Origin: Flavobacterium antarcticum DSM 19726 | GTDB lineage: Bacteria > Bacteroidota > Bacteroidia > Flavobacteriales > Flavobacteriaceae | Reading direction: 5' to 3' | Length of the DNA stretch: 64,000 nt | Assembly: GCF_000419685.1 (NCBI RefSeq) | Contig: NZ_ATTM01000007.1 | Span: 62,001-126,000 of the forward strand | Shown here: positions 53,541 through 63,558 of the stretch, in pieces | Layout of the letters: each line of letters starts with the position of its first letter | How positions within the stretch are numbered: position 1 is the stretch's first letter | Notes under the pieces: generated by a model | Database searches by the model: none | What the model saw: the letters and a program-made list of their open reading frames with translations, nothing else | What the model was told of the DNA's origin: nothing | Position numbers and translations under genes: made by a program

Positions 53541-53978
53541 ATGGGATTCATCAGTGATTTTAAAGCCTTCTTAATGAAAGGCGAAATTGTAACTCTAGCG
53601 ACTGCGGTAATTATCGGTGGAGCTTTTGGGAAAATTGTAACTTCGTTTACGAACGACGTTTTGATGCCGCCCATTGGTGTGCTTTTAGGAGGTGTAGACT
53701 TCAGCGATTTGAAAATTGTAATGCAAGAAGGAATTCCGGCGGTAATGAATGGTGAAACTGAAGTAGCTCCAGCAGTTGCTGAAGTGGCTATTTTATACGG
53801 TTCATTTATTCAAACTATCCTTGATTTTGTAATCATTGGATTCTGTATTTTCATGGTATTGAAAGCCTATGAAAGAACGAAAAAGAAAGAAGCAGAAGCT
53901 CCTGCAGCTCCAGTTGGACCAACTACTCAAGAGCAATTGCTAATGGAAATTCGCGACGAATTGAAAAGAAGACCATAA
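53541..53978 (+). CDS. mscL: Large-conductance mechanosensitive channel
   Basis: The 145-residue product has the MscL layout: cytosolic N-terminal helix ([14 protein letters not shown]), first pore helix ([31 protein letters not shown]), a periplasmic loop and second helix ([27 protein letters not shown]), then a basic cytosolic helix and C-terminal coiled coil ([16 protein letters not shown]). It opens under membrane tension to release solutes on hypo-osmotic shock. The loop is slightly longer than E. coli's (about 30 residues). Independent terminator follows. Confidence 0.96.
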   Translation: MGFISDFKAFLMKGEIVTLATAVIIGGAFGKIVTSFTNDVLMPPIGVLLGGVDFSDLKIVMQEGIPAVMNGETEVAPAVAEVAILYGSFIQTILDFVIIGFCIFMVLKAYERTKKKEAEAPAAPVGPTTQEQLLMEIRDELKRRP

Positions 53979-54007
53979 GTCACTCCGCTGCATTATATAT
54001 TCTAACT

Positions 54008-54040
54008 AAACCGTTCTTGAAAAAGGACGGTTTTTCTTTT
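54008..54040 (+). terminator. Terminator of mscL
   Basis: AAACCGTTCTT pairs with AAGGACGGTTT (one mismatch) over a 5-base loop, followed by a T-rich run. Confidence 0.85.
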
Positions 54041-54080
54041 TTAAAATCTTTTGATTCTACTTTCACATCTGAATATTAAT

Positions 54081-54088
54081 TACTTTTG
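54081..54088 (+). promoter_or_regulatory. -7 box of asd
   Basis: TACTTTTG is an exact TAnnTTTG match 26 bases before the ATG at 54115. Confidence 0.55.
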
Positions 54089-54114
54089 CACTACATTTTA
54101 ATAAACGCTATAAT

Positions 54115-55104
54115 ATGAAAATTGCAGTTGTTGGAGCAACCGGAATGGTTGGCGAAGTTATGCTTGAAGTCTTGGCAAAGAGAAATTTTCCGATTACGGA
54201 ATTAATTCCTGTCGCTTCAGAAAAATCAGTTGGTAAAGAAATTGACTATAAAGGAACAAAATATAAAGTGGTGAGTTTACAAACTGCCGTAGATTTGAAA
54301 CCACAAATTGCTTTATTTTCAGCAGGTGGTGAAACTTCATTAGAATGGGCTCCGAAATTTGCAGCCGCAGGAACAACCGTTATCGACAATTCTTCCGCTT
54401 GGCGAATGGATCCAAATACAAAATTAATCGTTCCTGAAATCAATGCCAATCAATTAACTAAACAGGACAAAATCATTGCGAACCCAAACTGTTCAACGAT
54501 TCAAATGGTGTTAACTTTAGCTCCATTGCACAAAAAATACAAAATAAAACGTGTGGTGGTTTCCACGTATCAATCCATTACTGGAACTGGTGTAAAAGCA
54601 GTTCAGCAATTGGAAAATGAATATGCAGGAGTTAGTGGAGAAATGGCGTACAAATACCCAATTCACCGAAATGCAATTCCGCAATGCGACGTTTTTGAAG
54701 AAAATGATTACACGAAAGAAGAAATGAAATTGGTCAACGAACCAAAGAAAATCTTAAGCGACGATTCGATTAGAATTACAGCAACAGCCGTTCGTGTTCC
54801 AATCGTAGGTGGACATTCTGAAGCGGTAAATATTGAGTTTGAAAATGATTTTGATGTGAATGACATTCGTCGAATTTTACACGAAACTCCTGGAATTGTT
54901 GTGCAAGATAATACCGATACTTACACTTATCCGATGCCAAAATTCGCACAAGGAAAAGATGAAGTTTTTGTGGGAAGAATTCGACGCGACGAAAGCCAAC
55001 CAAACACAGTAAACATGTGGATTGTAGCCGATAATTTAAGAAAAGGTGCTGCGACAAATACCGTTCAAATTGCAGAATATTTGGTAGAACATAATTTAGT
55101 TTAA
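54115..55104 (+). CDS. asd: Aspartate-semialdehyde dehydrogenase
   Basis: The 329-residue product reduces aspartyl phosphate to aspartate semialdehyde, the second step to lysine, threonine and methionine. The NADP-binding GATGMVGEVM (8-17) and the catalytic Cys in IIANPNCSTIQM are clear. The substrate-binding GGHSEAVNIEF, with the catalytic His, and the final VGRIRRDE block agree. Length is normal. The pathway's first enzyme, lysC, is at the other end of the window. A repeat-rich gap of 415 bases follows. Confidence 0.97.
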   Translation: MKIAVVGATGMVGEVMLEVLAKRNFPITELIPVASEKSVGKEIDYKGTKYKVVSLQTAVDLKPQIALFSAGGETSLEWAPKFAAAGTTVIDNSSAWRMDPNTKLIVPEINANQLTKQDKIIANPNCSTIQMVLTLAPLHKKYKIKRVVVSTYQSITGTGVKAVQQLENEYAGVSGEMAYKYPIHRNAIPQCDVFEENDYTKEEMKLVNEPKKILSDDSIRITATAVRVPIVGGHSEAVNIEFENDFDVNDIRRILHETPGIVVQDNTDTYTYPMPKFAQGKDEVFVGRIRRDESQPNTVNMWIVADNLRKGAATNTVQIAEYLVEHNLV

Positions 55105-55519
55105 AGGGTTTTTACACAGATTACACGAATTTTCACAGATTATAAATATCAGATTTATTTACTATTGAAATATAGCCCGCGGTTTCAACCGTGGGTTTTT
55201 TGTTGCTATTAAATCAACCATGGTTAAAACCATGGCCCATGTTGAGCAATTTTAATAAATAGATCCAAATATTGATTCGTACTAATTTGTGCAATTCGTG
55301 TAAAATTTCTAAATAAATCTATTTTAATCCTAAATTTCTTTTTGTCACAATGGTTAAAACCATGGCCCATGTTGAGCAATTTTATAGAATATAATTAAAA
55401 ATTTAATTCGTGATAATTTGTGCAATCTGTGTGAAAATTCTAATTCCCATTTAGAACAACAATCTAATAAATTGTTAAACTCAACCCGATTTTTACTTTA
55501 AATACTACCTTTGCGGTTG
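55105..55519. repeat. Gene-free repeat region with a duplicated unit of about 130 bases
   Basis: No gene is seen here. In order: an ACACAGATTACACGAATT element (55111 on), a GC-rich hairpin CCCGCGGTT/AACCGTGGG followed by Ts (55176-55201), then two copies of a unit: the 35-base stretch starting ATGGTTAAAACCATGGCCCA at 55220 recurs exactly at 55350, and the segment ATTCGT..AATTTGTGCAA at 55275 recurs as a close variant at 55406. The unit includes the palindrome CCATGGTTAAAACCATGG at its first copy (55219-55236). The last 20 bases hold the promoter of the next gene. Confidence 0.8.
55506..55513 (+). promoter_or_regulatory. -7 box directly before the His-rich protein start
   Basis: TACCTTTG is an exact -7 match ending only 6 bases before the ATG at 55520, so the mRNA probably begins at or next to the start codon. 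The TTG at 55511 lies inside the box and is not a start. Confidence 0.6.
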
Positions 55520-55861
55520 ATGAAGAAAAAATTTGCCATAGTAAACTTGTCGCTGATGATTTCAGTATTGTTCGCAATACTGTTTCAATCCTTGCACTCG
55601 TATGAGCATTTTTTAGGCGACGAAATTACAATTGTTCAGAAGGATTCTCAACAGCACGATTTACATCAAAACGACCACAACCACGAAAAATGCTTCGTTT
55701 GTGAATTCACTTTTAGTTCGTTTTTAAATAGTGAAAAACCAACTTTTACTTTCAATTTTGAAGTTGTAAAAGTTCCTTATCAATTCCCAACTCCCGAAAG
55801 CGCTCCCTATTTTTCAGGAAGTTCTTTTTCGCTTCGGGGTCCGCCAACTTGTATTGCATAA
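55520..55861 (+). CDS. Small His/Cys-rich exported protein (DUF2946-like)
   Basis: From ATG 55520 the 113-residue product has an N-terminal hydrophobic helix (about 6-24) and a His-rich loop with HDLHQNDHNHEKCFVCEF (about 46-63), a likely metal site, and ends with SLRGPPTCIA; the terminal R-x-PP phrase recalls DUF2946-type proteins that accompany metal-related TonB receptors. A TonB-dependent receptor gene follows after 68 bases. The metal cannot be read (copper and zinc are both plausible). Confidence 0.68.
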   Translation: MKKKFAIVNLSLMISVLFAILFQSLHSYEHFLGDEITIVQKDSQQHDLHQNDHNHEKCFVCEFTFSSFLNSEKPTFTFNFEVVKVPYQFPTPESAPYFSGSSFSLRGPPTCIA

Positions 55862-55929
55862 ACCAGAAATTATTTAAATGTCTTTGAATTTTCAAAGGCA
55901 ACTTTCTATTTATCAATACATCATCATCC

Positions 55930-58137
55930 ATGAAAAAATATATTCTTATCCTAATTCTAGGGTTCTCGGCTATGGTTCAAGCCCAAAATAAAATCTCAGG
56001 AATCGTTACAGGCGCTCAAAATTCACCGCTACAAAACGTTTCCGTTTACGCTCCTGAAATTCACAAAAGCACCATTACGGACGCGAAAGGTTATTATGAA
56101 ATCAACGCGATTCCTAATGGAAATTTAAAAATCAGTTTTTCATTTTTAGGTTTTATTGCGCAAAATAAATCGGTGGTGATCAACCAAGAATTAACCGACT
56201 TAAACATCGTTTTACAAGAAACCCATTTTGAAATGGACGAAGTAATTGTTTCTACGGGTTTCAGCAAATTGCAATCGCAAAACGTAATGAAAGTCGAACG
56301 TGAAACCGTTGCCTCTTTAAAACAAAAAGGAACCACAACACTTGTAGAAGGATTGGCGACGATTCCAGGTGTTTCGCAAGTTTCTACAGGAACTTCCATT
56401 GGCAAACCGGTTATTCGTGGTTTGACAGGAAATCGCGTTTTGGTTTATTCGCAAGGCGTAAGAATCGAAAACCAACAATTTGGTGACGAACATGGTTTGG
56501 GTTTAAACAGTTCCGGTGTGGAAAGTGTGGAAGTCATCAAAGGTCCTGCTTCACTCCTTTATGGTTCAGATGCAATGGGGGGCGTTTTATATTTTAATCC
56601 GGAAAAATTTGCCAATTCTAACACATTTAAAGGCGATTTTAGTCAGCGGTTATTTTCAAATACATTAGGAAGTAGTTCGTCGTTAGGATTGAAAACTTCA
56701 ACAGAAAACTGGAAATTCTTAGTTCGCGGAACTTACGACACACATTCGGATTACAAAACTGGAGAAAATGAACGCGTAACCAACACCCGTTTCAACGAAA
56801 AAGATTTTAAAACCGCCGTAGGTTACAGCAATTCAGAATTTTCGAGTGTGCTTCGCTACAATTATAACGAACTTGATTTGGGAATTCCAGAAGAGGGCGT
56901 TGCTGAACAATCAGAAAGCAAAACTACTTTATTTCCAAGACAAGGTGTCTCTAATCATTTGTTGAGTTTAAATAATAATTTCTTCTTTAAAAATTCGAAA
57001 TTAGAAGCGAATTTGGGTTATATCGCGAACGACAGAAGCGAATTTGAAGATTCAAACGACGCCGCTTTGCGAATGAAACTGAAAACATTCAACTATGATG
57101 TGAAATACCATTTGCCGGTTTATGGAAATTTAGAAACCATTATTGGAATGCAAGGAATGCACCAAACCAATGCGAATTTAGGTGAAGAATATTTGATTCC
57201 GGATGCGACTACAAATGATATTGGTTTTTTTGGAACTACAAATTATCAGTGGAAATCGAATGTCATTCAAGCGGGATTGCGTTATGATAATCGGAAAATA
57301 AATTCAGATGCTCAAGGGACTTTAGGCGAAGAAGGTTCGTTTGTGGCTCTAGACAAATCGTTCGACAGTTTTAATGCTTCGTTGGGTTATAAAACCGATT
57401 TGGCACAGAATCTAACAACCAGAATTAATTTAGCTTCCGGATTTAGAGCACCAAATTTAGCAGAATTGACTTCAAACGGCGTTCACGAAGGAACCAATCG
57501 GTATGAAATAGGAAATGCAGATTTAAGTACGGAACAAAACATTCAAGCTGATGTAAATTTGGAATACAGCAACAGCCATTTTGAATTTTTCGTGAATGGA
57601 TTTTACAATCACATCAACAATTACATTTATACTTCACCAACAGGAGAAGTCCGCGATAGCAACGACGTTTTTGAATACATTCAAGACAATGCTAAATTGT
57701 ACGGTGGTGAAATTGGCTTGCATTTTCATCCACATCCCTTGGATTGGTTGCATTTGGAATCCTCTTTTGAAACCGTTACTGGTAAGAAAGAAAACGGCGA
57801 TTACTTGCCTTTAATTCCTGCAAAAAGTTGGAACAACACGATTCGAACGGAATTTAAAATTAAAAATTGGTTGAAAGATGGATTTGCTACTTTCAATGTT
57901 TCTAAAACCTTTGACCAAGAAAATGTAAGTGGATTTGAAACAAATTCAGACGGATACACGTTAGTAAATTTAGCTTTTGGAGGAACAATTCCATTTGGTA
58001 AAAATGCACTTGATGTAAATTTGAACGCGAATAACTTGTTTAACGAAACCTATATTTCCCATTTATCCCGATTAAAAACAGACGGAATTAGTAACATCGG
58101 ACGAAATATCAGTTTAGGAATTGAATTTAAATTTTAA
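55930..58137 (+). CDS. TonB-dependent receptor, probable metal or metal-complex uptake
   Basis: The 735-residue product has a signal peptide (about 1-18, ending Val-Gln-Ala-Gln), a carboxypeptidase-like domain (about 22-92), a plug (about 100-215: GVSQVSTGTSIGKPVIRGLTGNRVLVYSQGVRIENQQFGDEHG) and a barrel ending in EFKF. The plug phrase RGLTGNRVLV..G.R.E.QQFGDEHG resembles receptors of the zinc/copper-type group, and the His-rich protein just upstream strengthens a metal role. The ligand is an inference. Confidence 0.93.
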   Translation: MKKYILILILGFSAMVQAQNKISGIVTGAQNSPLQNVSVYAPEIHKSTITDAKGYYEINAIPNGNLKISFSFLGFIAQNKSVVINQELTDLNIVLQETHFEMDEVIVSTGFSKLQSQNVMKVERETVASLKQKGTTTLVEGLATIPGVSQVSTGTSIGKPVIRGLTGNRVLVYSQGVRIENQQFGDEHGLGLNSSGVESVEVIKGPASLLYGSDAMGGVLYFNPEKFANSNTFKGDFSQRLFSNTLGSSSSLGLKTSTENWKFLVRGTYDTHSDYKTGENERVTNTRFNEKDFKTAVGYSNSEFSSVLRYNYNELDLGIPEEGVAEQSESKTTLFPRQGVSNHLLSLNNNFFFKNSKLEANLGYIANDRSEFEDSNDAALRMKLKTFNYDVKYHLPVYGNLETIIGMQGMHQTNANLGEEYLIPDATTNDIGFFGTTNYQWKSNVIQAGLRYDNRKINSDAQGTLGEEGSFVALDKSFDSFNASLGYKTDLAQNLTTRINLASGFRAPNLAELTSNGVHEGTNRYEIGNADLSTEQNIQADVNLEYSNSHFEFFVNGFYNHINNYIYTSPTGEVRDSNDVFEYIQDNAKLYGGEIGLHFHPHPLDWLHLESSFETVTGKKENGDYLPLIPAKSWNNTIRTEFKIKNWLKDGFATFNVSKTFDQENVSGFETNSDGYTLVNLAFGGTIPFGKNALDVNLNANNLFNETYISHLSRLKTDGISNIGRNISLGIEFKF

Positions 58138-58149
58138 AAAAATAGTAGT

Positions 58150-58189
58150 AAAAAGGTCTGTTGCCACAAGAAAAGCAACAGATCTTTTT
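58150..58189 (+). terminator. Terminator of the receptor gene
   Basis: AAAAAGGTCTGTTGC pairs with GCAACAGATCTTTTT (one G-T pair) over a 10-base loop, 12 bases after the stop at 58137. Confidence 0.9.
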
Positions 58190-58279
58190 GTTTTGAATTA
58201 CATAAATAGCAAATTTTAATACAAAGTATTAAAAATATTGTTAATTTTATGCTATTACTAATTCTTTAAACTATTTACT

Positions 58280-58639
58280 ATGAACTCTAAATTTACTCTG
58301 ATTACCCGAATTCTTCTCGGAATAATTTTGTTACTATCTGGACTCAACAAAATTTTAAAGATTATTCCAACACCTGCCGATAATCTCATTGAATCCTTTG
58401 GTGAGGTTGATTATATTTTTCCAATCGTTGCAGCATTAGAAATTAGTATTGCCATTCTTTTACTTTCAAAGAAATGGGTAGCATTTGCATTAATAGTATT
58501 AGTTCCGCTTTCATTGAACATTTTACTTTTTCATATTTACCTTAATTTTGAAGGAATTATTCCTGCCATTTTAGTCGCAGCCTTAAACGGCATTTTATTA
58601 TACAAGCACCGACGACAATATGCACCACTTTTTGAGTGA
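58280..58639 (+). CDS. DoxX-like small membrane protein
   Basis: The 119-residue product has four membrane helices (about 8-24, 46-64, 67-84, 90-108) in the DoxX layout: RILLGIILLLSGLNKIL at the start and an EISIAILLLSKKW second helix. The first helix ends in Gly-Leu-Asn-Lys, the usual DoxX phrase. Such proteins associate with redox or stress systems but this one has no partner here. The S9 peptidase gene begins 49 bases later with its own promoter. Confidence 0.85.
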   Translation: MNSKFTLITRILLGIILLLSGLNKILKIIPTPADNLIESFGEVDYIFPIVAALEISIAILLLSKKWVAFALIVLVPLSLNILLFHIYLNFEGIIPAILVAALNGILLYKHRRQYAPLFE

Positions 58640-58665
58640 AAAGATCTTTTGATTCGATATATTTG
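58631..58665 (+). promoter_or_regulatory. Promoter of the prolyl oligopeptidase gene
   Basis: TATATTTG (58658-58665) is an exact -7 box and TTTG at 58631-58634 is a -33 candidate 23 bases upstream; the ATG is at 58689. Confidence 0.6.
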
Positions 58666-58688
58666 TAGGAATCAAAAAACTTTTTTCA

Positions 58689-60818
58689 ATGAAAAAAACA
58701 TTCATCACCATGGTTGTTTTAACCACAATTCTTTCGTGCAAAACCGAAGAGAAGAAGACCGCTATTACGGTAAACTATCCTAAAACTAAAATGGTAGATT
58801 CGGTAACCACTTATTTTGGCACCGAAATCAAAGATCCTTATCGATGGCTCGAAGACGACAAATCTGCTGAAACGGCCGCTTGGGTAAAAGCAGAAAATGA
58901 AGTTACATTCGATTATTTAGAAAAAATTCCATTTCGCAAAGCGTTGAAAGAGCGAATGGAAAAATTGTGGAATTACGAAAAAATTTCTGCTCCATTCAAA
59001 GAAGGTGATTTTACGTATTACTACAAAAATGATGGTTTGCAGAATCAATCTGTGATGTACCGAAAAGACAAAGACGGTAAAGAAGAAGTGTTTTTAGATC
59101 CCAACGGATTTTCATCAGATGCAACAACTTCATTAGCGAATGTTTCGTTCTCAAAGGACGGTTCGTTAGTTGCTTATTCTACATCAGCTGCAGGAAGCGA
59201 CTGGAATACCATTACGATTTTAAATGCAGTTACCAAGGAGAAATTAGAAACAGAAATTTTAGATGTAAAGTTCAGCGGCATTTCTTGGTATAAAAATGAA
59301 GGTTTTTATTATTCAAGTTACGACAAGCCAAAAGGAAGTCAACTTTCTGCAAAAACGGACCAACATAAATTGTATTTCCACAAGTTAGGAACGGCTCAAA
59401 AAGACGATAAAGTTATTTTTGGATTGAACGAAAAACGCAGGTATGTAGGTGGTGGTGTTACAGATGATAATAAATATTTAGTGATTTCGGCTTCCACTTC
59501 TACTTCAGGAAATGAATTATACATTAAAGATTTAGAACAACCAAACAGCAAAATTGTAACGGTTGTAAATAATTTTGACAGCGACAACTCCATTATTGAT
59601 AACGTAGGCTCAAAATTGTTCATCTCCACAAATAGGGGAGCTCCAAATCAGAAAGTAGTGACGGTTGACGCTTCAAATCCAACTCCAGCCAACTGGAAAC
59701 CTTTTATTAATGAGACTAAAGATGTACTTTCTACCTCAACAGGTGGTGGTTCTATTTTTGCAAATTACATGAAAGATGCCGTTTCTTTTGTACAACAATA
59801 CGATTATGATGGAAAGTTAATTCGTGAAATCAAGTTGCCAGGTGTAGGAACTGCAGGAGGTTTTAGTGGAAAGAAAGACGAAACTACATTGTATTATTCG
59901 TTTACCAATTACATCACGCCAGGAACGATTTATTCTTATGACTCAAAAACGGGAGTTTCAAAAGAATACCAGAAACCAAAAGTTGATTTTGCTTCTACAG
60001 AGTACGAAAGCAAACAAGTTTTTTACCCTTCAAAAGATGGAACGAAAATTCCGATGATCATTACCTATAAAAAAGGAACGGAATTGAACGGTAAAAACCC
60101 AACTGTTTTATATGGTTACGGTGGATTCAACATTAGTTTAACGCCGTCATTTAGCATTGCAAATGCAGTGTGGTTAGAACAAGGTGGTATTTATGCTGTT
60201 GCTAATTTAAGAGGTGGTGGCGAATATGGAAAAGAATGGCATGATGCGGGAACACAGTTGAAAAAGCAAAATGTTTTTGATGATTTTATTGCTGCTGCAG
60301 AATATTTAATTGCACAAAAATATACTTCGTCTGACTTCTTAGCGATTCGTGGTGGTTCAAACGGCGGACTTTTAGTAGGAGCTGTAATGACCCAACGACC
60401 AGAATTGATGAAAGTGGCGCTTCCGGCTGTTGGCGTTTTAGACATGCTGCGTTACCATACCTTTACAGCTGGGGCAGGTTGGGCTTACGATTACGGAACT
60501 GCGGAAGACAATAAGGAAATGTTTGATTATTTATTAAAATATTCGCCAGTTCACAACGTAAAAGCGGGTGTTAGTTATCCTGCAACTTTAGTGACTACAG
60601 GAGATCACGATGATCGAGTGGTTCCAGCACATAGTTTTAAATTTGCTGCTGAATTACAGGCGAAACAAACAGGAACTAATCCAGTTTTAATCCGAATTGA
60701 AACCAATGCAGGTCACGGAGCTGGAAAACCAGTTTCTAAAACCATTGAAGAAGCCGCTGACATTCAAGCGTTCAGTTTATACAATATGGGTTATACTGAG
60801 TTGCCAAATAAGAAATAG
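58689..60818 (+). CDS. Prolyl oligopeptidase family lipoprotein (S9A)
   Basis: The 709-residue product has a lipoprotein signal (lipobox Leu-Ser-Cys, Cys17), an N-terminal propeller half (about 60-420) and an alpha/beta-hydrolase C-terminal half. The triad is Ser557 ([12 protein letters not shown]), an Asp in GDHDDR (639-643, most likely Asp642) and His676 (NAGHGAG). The propeller-entry phrase DPYRWLED is typical. It cleaves after proline in short peptides, here on the periplasmic or surface side. Single-gene unit with a terminator. Confidence 0.95.
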   Translation: MKKTFITMVVLTTILSCKTEEKKTAITVNYPKTKMVDSVTTYFGTEIKDPYRWLEDDKSAETAAWVKAENEVTFDYLEKIPFRKALKERMEKLWNYEKISAPFKEGDFTYYYKNDGLQNQSVMYRKDKDGKEEVFLDPNGFSSDATTSLANVSFSKDGSLVAYSTSAAGSDWNTITILNAVTKEKLETEILDVKFSGISWYKNEGFYYSSYDKPKGSQLSAKTDQHKLYFHKLGTAQKDDKVIFGLNEKRRYVGGGVTDDNKYLVISASTSTSGNELYIKDLEQPNSKIVTVVNNFDSDNSIIDNVGSKLFISTNRGAPNQKVVTVDASNPTPANWKPFINETKDVLSTSTGGGSIFANYMKDAVSFVQQYDYDGKLIREIKLPGVGTAGGFSGKKDETTLYYSFTNYITPGTIYSYDSKTGVSKEYQKPKVDFASTEYESKQVFYPSKDGTKIPMIITYKKGTELNGKNPTVLYGYGGFNISLTPSFSIANAVWLEQGGIYAVANLRGGGEYGKEWHDAGTQLKKQNVFDDFIAAAEYLIAQKYTSSDFLAIRGGSNGGLLVGAVMTQRPELMKVALPAVGVLDMLRYHTFTAGAGWAYDYGTAEDNKEMFDYLLKYSPVHNVKAGVSYPATLVTTGDHDDRVVPAHSFKFAAELQAKQTGTNPVLIRIETNAGHGAGKPVSKTIEEAADIQAFSLYNMGYTELPNKK

Positions 60819-61253
60819 CTTTAACCACGAATTGCACTAATTTTCAGAAATGAATTGGCGTAATTGTTTACAAAAAAGCCTTTTAAAATATTTTATAGAA
60901 AAGCATTCGTTTCGGCGGATGCTTTTTTTTTGTTTTAGGACTACTTCAAATTTTCTATTATTCTAGCAATTTAAAACTTGCTGATCGAGACGCTTCTTAT
61001 CATAATTAGAAGTTCCTTTTTCCCGGAACTGCTTTCTCAATTACTCTTTATCTCTTTTTCCTGATTCTCTTTGGAAACCTCTTTTTAACATTATTTACTA
61101 AAAAGCCGTAAACCTCAACATCCCTTTCAAAGTAGATTTACAAAGTAATAGTACAACGAATTCACATTTCAAAAATTTATGTTTTGACTAGTAATGCATT
61201 TACAGCAATACACTTATACATAAAATTAATGTCTAATTTTAATAATTACTCAA
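60819..61253. other. 435-base gene-free region after the S9 peptidase gene
   Basis: No reading frame that I can support lies here. It begins with a partial dispersed repeat (CCACGAATTGCACTAATTTT, 60827 on), then a terminator at 60898-60930, and then about 320 bases of T-rich, low-complexity DNA with no clear hairpin or -7 box before the small lipoprotein at 61254. Confidence 0.5.
60898..60930 (+). terminator. Terminator of the prolyl oligopeptidase gene
   Basis: AAAAGCAT pairs with ATGCTTTT around a 13-base loop that can extend the stem, followed by a run of Ts; it lies 80 bases after the stop. Confidence 0.75.
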
Positions 61254-61427
61254 ATGAAAAAGCTACTTTATTTTCTTCTTTCCGTTGTTTTATTAATTTC
61301 CATTTCTTCTTGTACGGCAGAAGAACTTCCCGAAACGACTAAAACTTTACAAGGTGATGCAGGTGATTCGAATAATTCAGGAGCAGGAGAGACTGATCCG
61401 CCAACAGTTATTCCACCAAAAAAATAG
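61254..61427 (+). CDS. 57-residue lipoprotein upstream of the TPR histidine kinase
   Basis: ATG at 61254 opens 57 codons to a TAG at 61427. The product has a textbook lipoprotein signal (positive start MKKLL, hydrophobic core, lipobox Ser-Ser-Cys at Cys20) and a short hydrophilic mature part of 37 residues rich in Asp, Gly, Asn, Ser and Pro that ends ProProLysLys. The mature part is too short for a folded domain. It precedes the lipoprotein sensor kinase by 78 bases, so it may be its partner or signal. Confidence 0.65.
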   Translation: MKKLLYFLLSVVLLISISSCTAEELPETTKTLQGDAGDSNNSGAGETDPPTVIPPKK

Positions 61428-61505
61428 TTATAAAACCAAAAATAAAAATAAACTTTTTTCTTCTGGGTTTTATAACTTAGCTACTTTTATACTATAGCTA
61501 TATTC

Positions 61506-63524
61506 GTGAAAAATTATATCAAAATATTTATCTTCTTAATCTTCTTTATTTTTAGTTGTTCTAGAAATAATTCAGATGACAAGCGGAATTATATGCCATC
61601 AAATTCTACTTTAAACGAAGAGTTACAAGTTTTAAAATCAAAACCTTATGATTCATTAGTTAGAAATGAATTTATTACACTTTCTGAAAAATATTTTTAC
61701 TCCAATAACGATGACTATTATGTTATTTCTAAAATGTACGAAGAAAGAGCATTGACCGCAAACGACACTTTAGGTCTAGTCAATTCAAAAGCTAATTTAG
61801 GAGTTTACTATTTGAATAAGTTTGAAATTGACAGCTCTTACTTATTTTTCTCAAAGGCAGAAAAACTTTCATTGAAATTGAAAGAAAAACCATTTATGGT
61901 CTCCATTCTTTTAAATAAATCCAATCTTCTGTGGCTTAAAAAAAATTATTCGGAAGCAGAAGTAACAGCTTTCGAGGCACTAGATATAGCTCAAAACAAA
62001 CAGTATTACGATTATGAATATACTTGCTATATTATTATTGCAAATACTCTTTTAGAACGCAATAAATATGAAAAAGCAATCGAATATTATAAAAAGGCTC
62101 TAGTTATTGCTCTAAACCAAGGACAGAATTTTGATCAATCGGCTCTTCCGCTATCATATAGTTACATTGCTAAAGTTTACCAAAAACAAAACAATCATCA
62201 ACAAGCCATAGAATTCGCTAATAAAGGATTAGCATATAAGAACCTTCGAAGTGATAATATAAAAGTATATTGCTATTTAAAGAATGTTCTAGGAAAGGCT
62301 ATTTACAAATCTCAAAAAAAAGAAGCCTTGTCGATTTATATCGAAACTTTAAAAATTGGCGACAGTCTTAATTTTGGTCCTATTCAAGTCGCGAGTCAGT
62401 TGCAATTGGGCGAATATTATCTTTATTACAAAGACACCTTGAACGCAAATACCTACTTACAGAAAGCTAAGGAGTTAGCTCATCAAAACAAACTTTTCGA
62501 CGATGAACTTATTATTTTAAAACTTCTAGTAAAATCAAATCCACTACAAGGCAATTATTATTCAGACCGATATATTCATCTTAATGACAGTTTACAAAAT
62601 GTAGAACGAGCTACTAGAGATAAATTTGCTCGAATAGAATTTGAAACCGATGAGATATCCAATCAAAGAAATCAAATTCAGATAGAATATAAAAAATTAA
62701 ACACACAACTATTTTTAGTAATTGGATTTACACTTTTAACGTTTCTTTCCTTGTATTTTTGGTTTAAAAATAAAGCCAATAAGGCTAAAATTAAAGAACT
62801 TAAGTTAATTCAAGAAAAGCAAGAGCTGCAAAACAATGAACTGTTATTGATTCAAGAACAACAATCTAATGACGAAAAAATTTACCAATTATTGTTAAGT
62901 CAACAAGAAAAAATTGAAGAAGCAAAACAGATAGAGAAAAAAAGAATTTCCCGCGAACTTCATGACGGAATTATGGGTAAACTTTCTGGAATACGATTGA
63001 ACCTTTACATACTCAAGAAAAAAACGGATCCTGAGACCATTGCAAAATGTTTAGAATTCGTAAAAGAGATGCAAGTCATTGAAAATGATTTGAGATTATT
63101 ATCACACGATTTAAACAAAGAAACCATTTCAACGGCTAACGGAATTGAAAGCGAGATTGTAAATATATTCCATGAAATTAACAACCATCAAAGCATTAAA
63201 TTTGATTTGCAAATAGACAAAGGAATTATTTGGGAAAATATAAATTACATGCTTAAACTTAATTTATACCGAATCATCCAAGAAGCTTTGCACAATATTG
63301 ACAAGTATGCACAAGCCAAAAAAGTACAGATTTCCATTTCTCAAAAAAAAGATGCTCTATTGATTAGTATTAAAGATGATGGAATAGGTTTTGATTCGAA
63401 AATACAAAAAAAGGGTATTGGATTAAAAAATATGAGAGAACGTACAGAGGAATTAGGTGGAGAATTTATAGTTGAAACAGCACTAGAGGAAGGCACAATA
63501 ATAAATTTGGTACTTCCCTGTTAG
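61506..63524 (+). CDS. TPR-containing lipoprotein sensor histidine kinase
   Basis: The start is GTG at 61506, the only one that leaves the lipoprotein signal intact (lipobox Phe-Ser-Cys, Cys18). The 672-residue product has an extracytoplasmic helical region with tetratricopeptide repeats (about 40-395, e.g. YYKKALVIALNQGQNFDQS), a membrane helix at about 402-422, a coiled coil and a NarL-type kinase: phospho-acceptor His486 in RISRELHDGIMGKLSGIRL and ATP-binding DDGIGFD and KGIGLKNMRERTEELGG. It is thus both lipid-anchored at its N-terminus and spanning the membrane. The response regulator starts 34 bases later. Confidence 0.93.
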   Translation: MKNYIKIFIFLIFFIFSCSRNNSDDKRNYMPSNSTLNEELQVLKSKPYDSLVRNEFITLSEKYFYSNNDDYYVISKMYEERALTANDTLGLVNSKANLGVYYLNKFEIDSSYLFFSKAEKLSLKLKEKPFMVSILLNKSNLLWLKKNYSEAEVTAFEALDIAQNKQYYDYEYTCYIIIANTLLERNKYEKAIEYYKKALVIALNQGQNFDQSALPLSYSYIAKVYQKQNNHQQAIEFANKGLAYKNLRSDNIKVYCYLKNVLGKAIYKSQKKEALSIYIETLKIGDSLNFGPIQVASQLQLGEYYLYYKDTLNANTYLQKAKELAHQNKLFDDELIILKLLVKSNPLQGNYYSDRYIHLNDSLQNVERATRDKFARIEFETDEISNQRNQIQIEYKKLNTQLFLVIGFTLLTFLSLYFWFKNKANKAKIKELKLIQEKQELQNNELLLIQEQQSNDEKIYQLLLSQQEKIEEAKQIEKKRISRELHDGIMGKLSGIRLNLYILKKKTDPETIAKCLEFVKEMQVIENDLRLLSHDLNKETISTANGIESEIVNIFHEINNHQSIKFDLQIDKGIIWENINYMLKLNLYRIIQEALHNIDKYAQAKKVQISISQKKDALLISIKDDGIGFDSKIQKKGIGLKNMRERTEELGGEFIVETALEEGTIINLVLPC

Positions 63525-63558
63525 TAACCTACTTTTATGGAAATTTAAACCAACCAAA

